Of a stretch of DNA of 64,000 nt, positions 63,389 to 64,000 are shown piece by piece (positions within the stretch are counted from its first letter, which is position 1; every line of letters begins with the position of its first letter). The translations under genes and the position numbers were made by a program. Source of the DNA: Jiangellales bacterium (GTDB lineage: Bacteria > Actinomycetota > Actinomycetes > Jiangellales > Jiangellaceae); the NCBI GenBank assembly GCA_030447955.1, contig JAUJNY010000004.1:57140-121139 (forward strand), in the 5' to 3' direction. Below the pieces are notes generated by a model, which saw nothing but the letters and a program-made list of their open reading frames with translations, ran no database searches and was not told where the DNA came from.

Positions 63389-64000
63389 CTAGTCGCTGCT
63401 GCGCAGACGCGGCTGGGGATGCTCTTGGTCCACCAGGGCGGCAGCGAGACGCGCGGCGAGCGTCGCGACCGCGGCACGGAGTTCGTCCCCGCCATCGACC
63501 CGGAACGCGAACGGCACGCTCGCCAACCACTCCTGCGCATACATCGCTGGATTGCTCGTGCTGCCGATGAGCACGCACCCGTCTCCCGACGGTTCAAGCC
63601 GTCCCATGGGAGGTCGGATCCACGGCGCCACCTCAGCCAGTGGAGCGTCGAACACAACGCGAGTGGTGAACTCCCACCCAGTGCCCAGGTTCGCCTCCAG
63701 TGCTGCCACGGGGTCGAGCCCGTCGGGCGGCTCGAACTCGTGCGCGGTTGGTTGGGCCGCGCGGATTCGGTCGACCCGGTAGGTGCGGATCGCGTCGGCG
63801 CGATGGGAGTGACACAGGAGGTACCAGCGCCCGTAGCGGGCGACGACCGCCCAGGGGTCCACCTCGGCCTCCCACTCCTTGCCGGACTCGCTGCGATACG
63901 TGACCAGCACGCGACGTCGGGCCGCGACGGCAGCGACGAGTGCGCTGATGGTGGCGGGATCCGGACGGGCCGAGTAGCGCTCGGGCGCAGCTGATGCGTG
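63389..64000 (-). CDS. WYL-domain transcriptional regulator (YafY-like), 5' end missing
   Basis: The gene runs off the right edge; 203 codons are present. The WYL domain has AAVAARRRVLVTYRSESGKEWE, VDPWAVVARYGRWYLLCHSHRADAIRTYRVDRI and the C-terminal extension VVFDAPLAEVAPWIRPPMGRLE. The HTH part of YafY regulators lies beyond the window. WYL domains sense nucleotides or DNA damage in some systems. The tail ends ALVDQEHPQPRLRSSD. Confidence 0.88.
   Translation of the reverse strand, partial: HASAAPERYSARPDPATISALVAAVAARRRVLVTYRSESGKEWEAEVDPWAVVARYGRWYLLCHSHRADAIRTYRVDRIRAAQPTAHEFEPPDGLDPVAALEANLGTGWEFTTRVVFDAPLAEVAPWIRPPMGRLEPSGDGCVLIGSTSNPAMYAQEWLASVPFAFRVDGGDELRAAVATLAARLAAALVDQEHPQPRLRSSD

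Overview
The window is high-GC DNA (about 70 percent by eye) with dense genes, frequent GTG starts and many -10-like hexamers placed 6-8 nt before a start codon, as expected for leaderless actinobacterial transcripts. Gene content agrees: a mycothiol S-conjugate amidase (mca), a DUF222/HNH (13E12-type) gene with a mycobacterial-type SOS box, DUF4245, DUF4307 and DUF6542 proteins, an actinobacterial dapC-ferredoxin pair and a single-anchor succinate dehydrogenase. I read it as the chromosome of a member of class Actinomycetes; the genus cannot be told from the sequence. No rRNA, tRNA, CRISPR array, transposase or prophage gene was found.

Layout. 1-6.5 kb: a partial gene, dapC-fdxA, a SirB1-like transglutaminase-fold protein, a VanW-family protein and an S9 peptidase. 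6.5-12.7 kb: a five-gene oligopeptide ABC operon on the minus strand (permease, binding protein, permease, two ATPases). 13-16.5 kb: a succinate dehydrogenase operon (anchor, flavoprotein, Fe-S protein). 16.7-22 kb: a degenerate GGDEF membrane protein, a PASTA-like lipoprotein, a methyltransferase with a thioredoxin-reductase-like flavoprotein divergent from an XRE-cupin regulator, and a frameshifted DinB gene. 22-28.2 kb: housekeeping block ychF, rmuC, DUF6542, ispH, xseA, xseB, DUF4245. 28.3-34.8 kb: an apparent insertion holding a molybdate transporter with a Mop-domain regulator, small secreted proteins and a DrrAB-like transporter whose ATPase is frameshifted. 34.9-54.5 kb: fumC, phoH, a secreted metallophosphoesterase, the SOS-box HNH gene, a DUF1501/DUF1800 pair, then uppS, hemolysin III, a YyaL-like protein, mca, DUF4307 and greA. 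54.5-64 kb: a second DrrAB transporter, ilvA, an MFS exporter, pseudogenes, an isochorismatase-like hydrolase, a chlorite-dismutase-family protein, a secreted LVIVD-repeat protein and a partial WYL regulator.

From memory, the order ychF / DUF6542 / ispH / xseA / xseB / DUF4245 / fum / phoH / uppS / hlyIII / yyaL-like / small membrane protein / mca / DUF4307 / greA matches the Rv1112-to-Rv1080c segment of Mycobacterium tuberculosis. The mod/ABC stretch (28-34.8 kb) and the acetyltransferase-rhodanese-TetR-VapBC stretch (49.3-52 kb) interrupt that order and are probably accessory.

The least ordinary signals are: a GGDEF domain with a broken active site but an intact RxxD motif; an SOS box whose spacer is the start codon of the HNH gene; paired palindromes 31 bp apart at the start of the Mop-domain regulator; three 17-bp direct repeats at the mca start; strong symmetrical hairpins at two operon junctions; and six genes carrying frameshifts or in-frame stops. 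Those lesions may be real decay or sequencing indels, and raw reads should be checked before they are interpreted.
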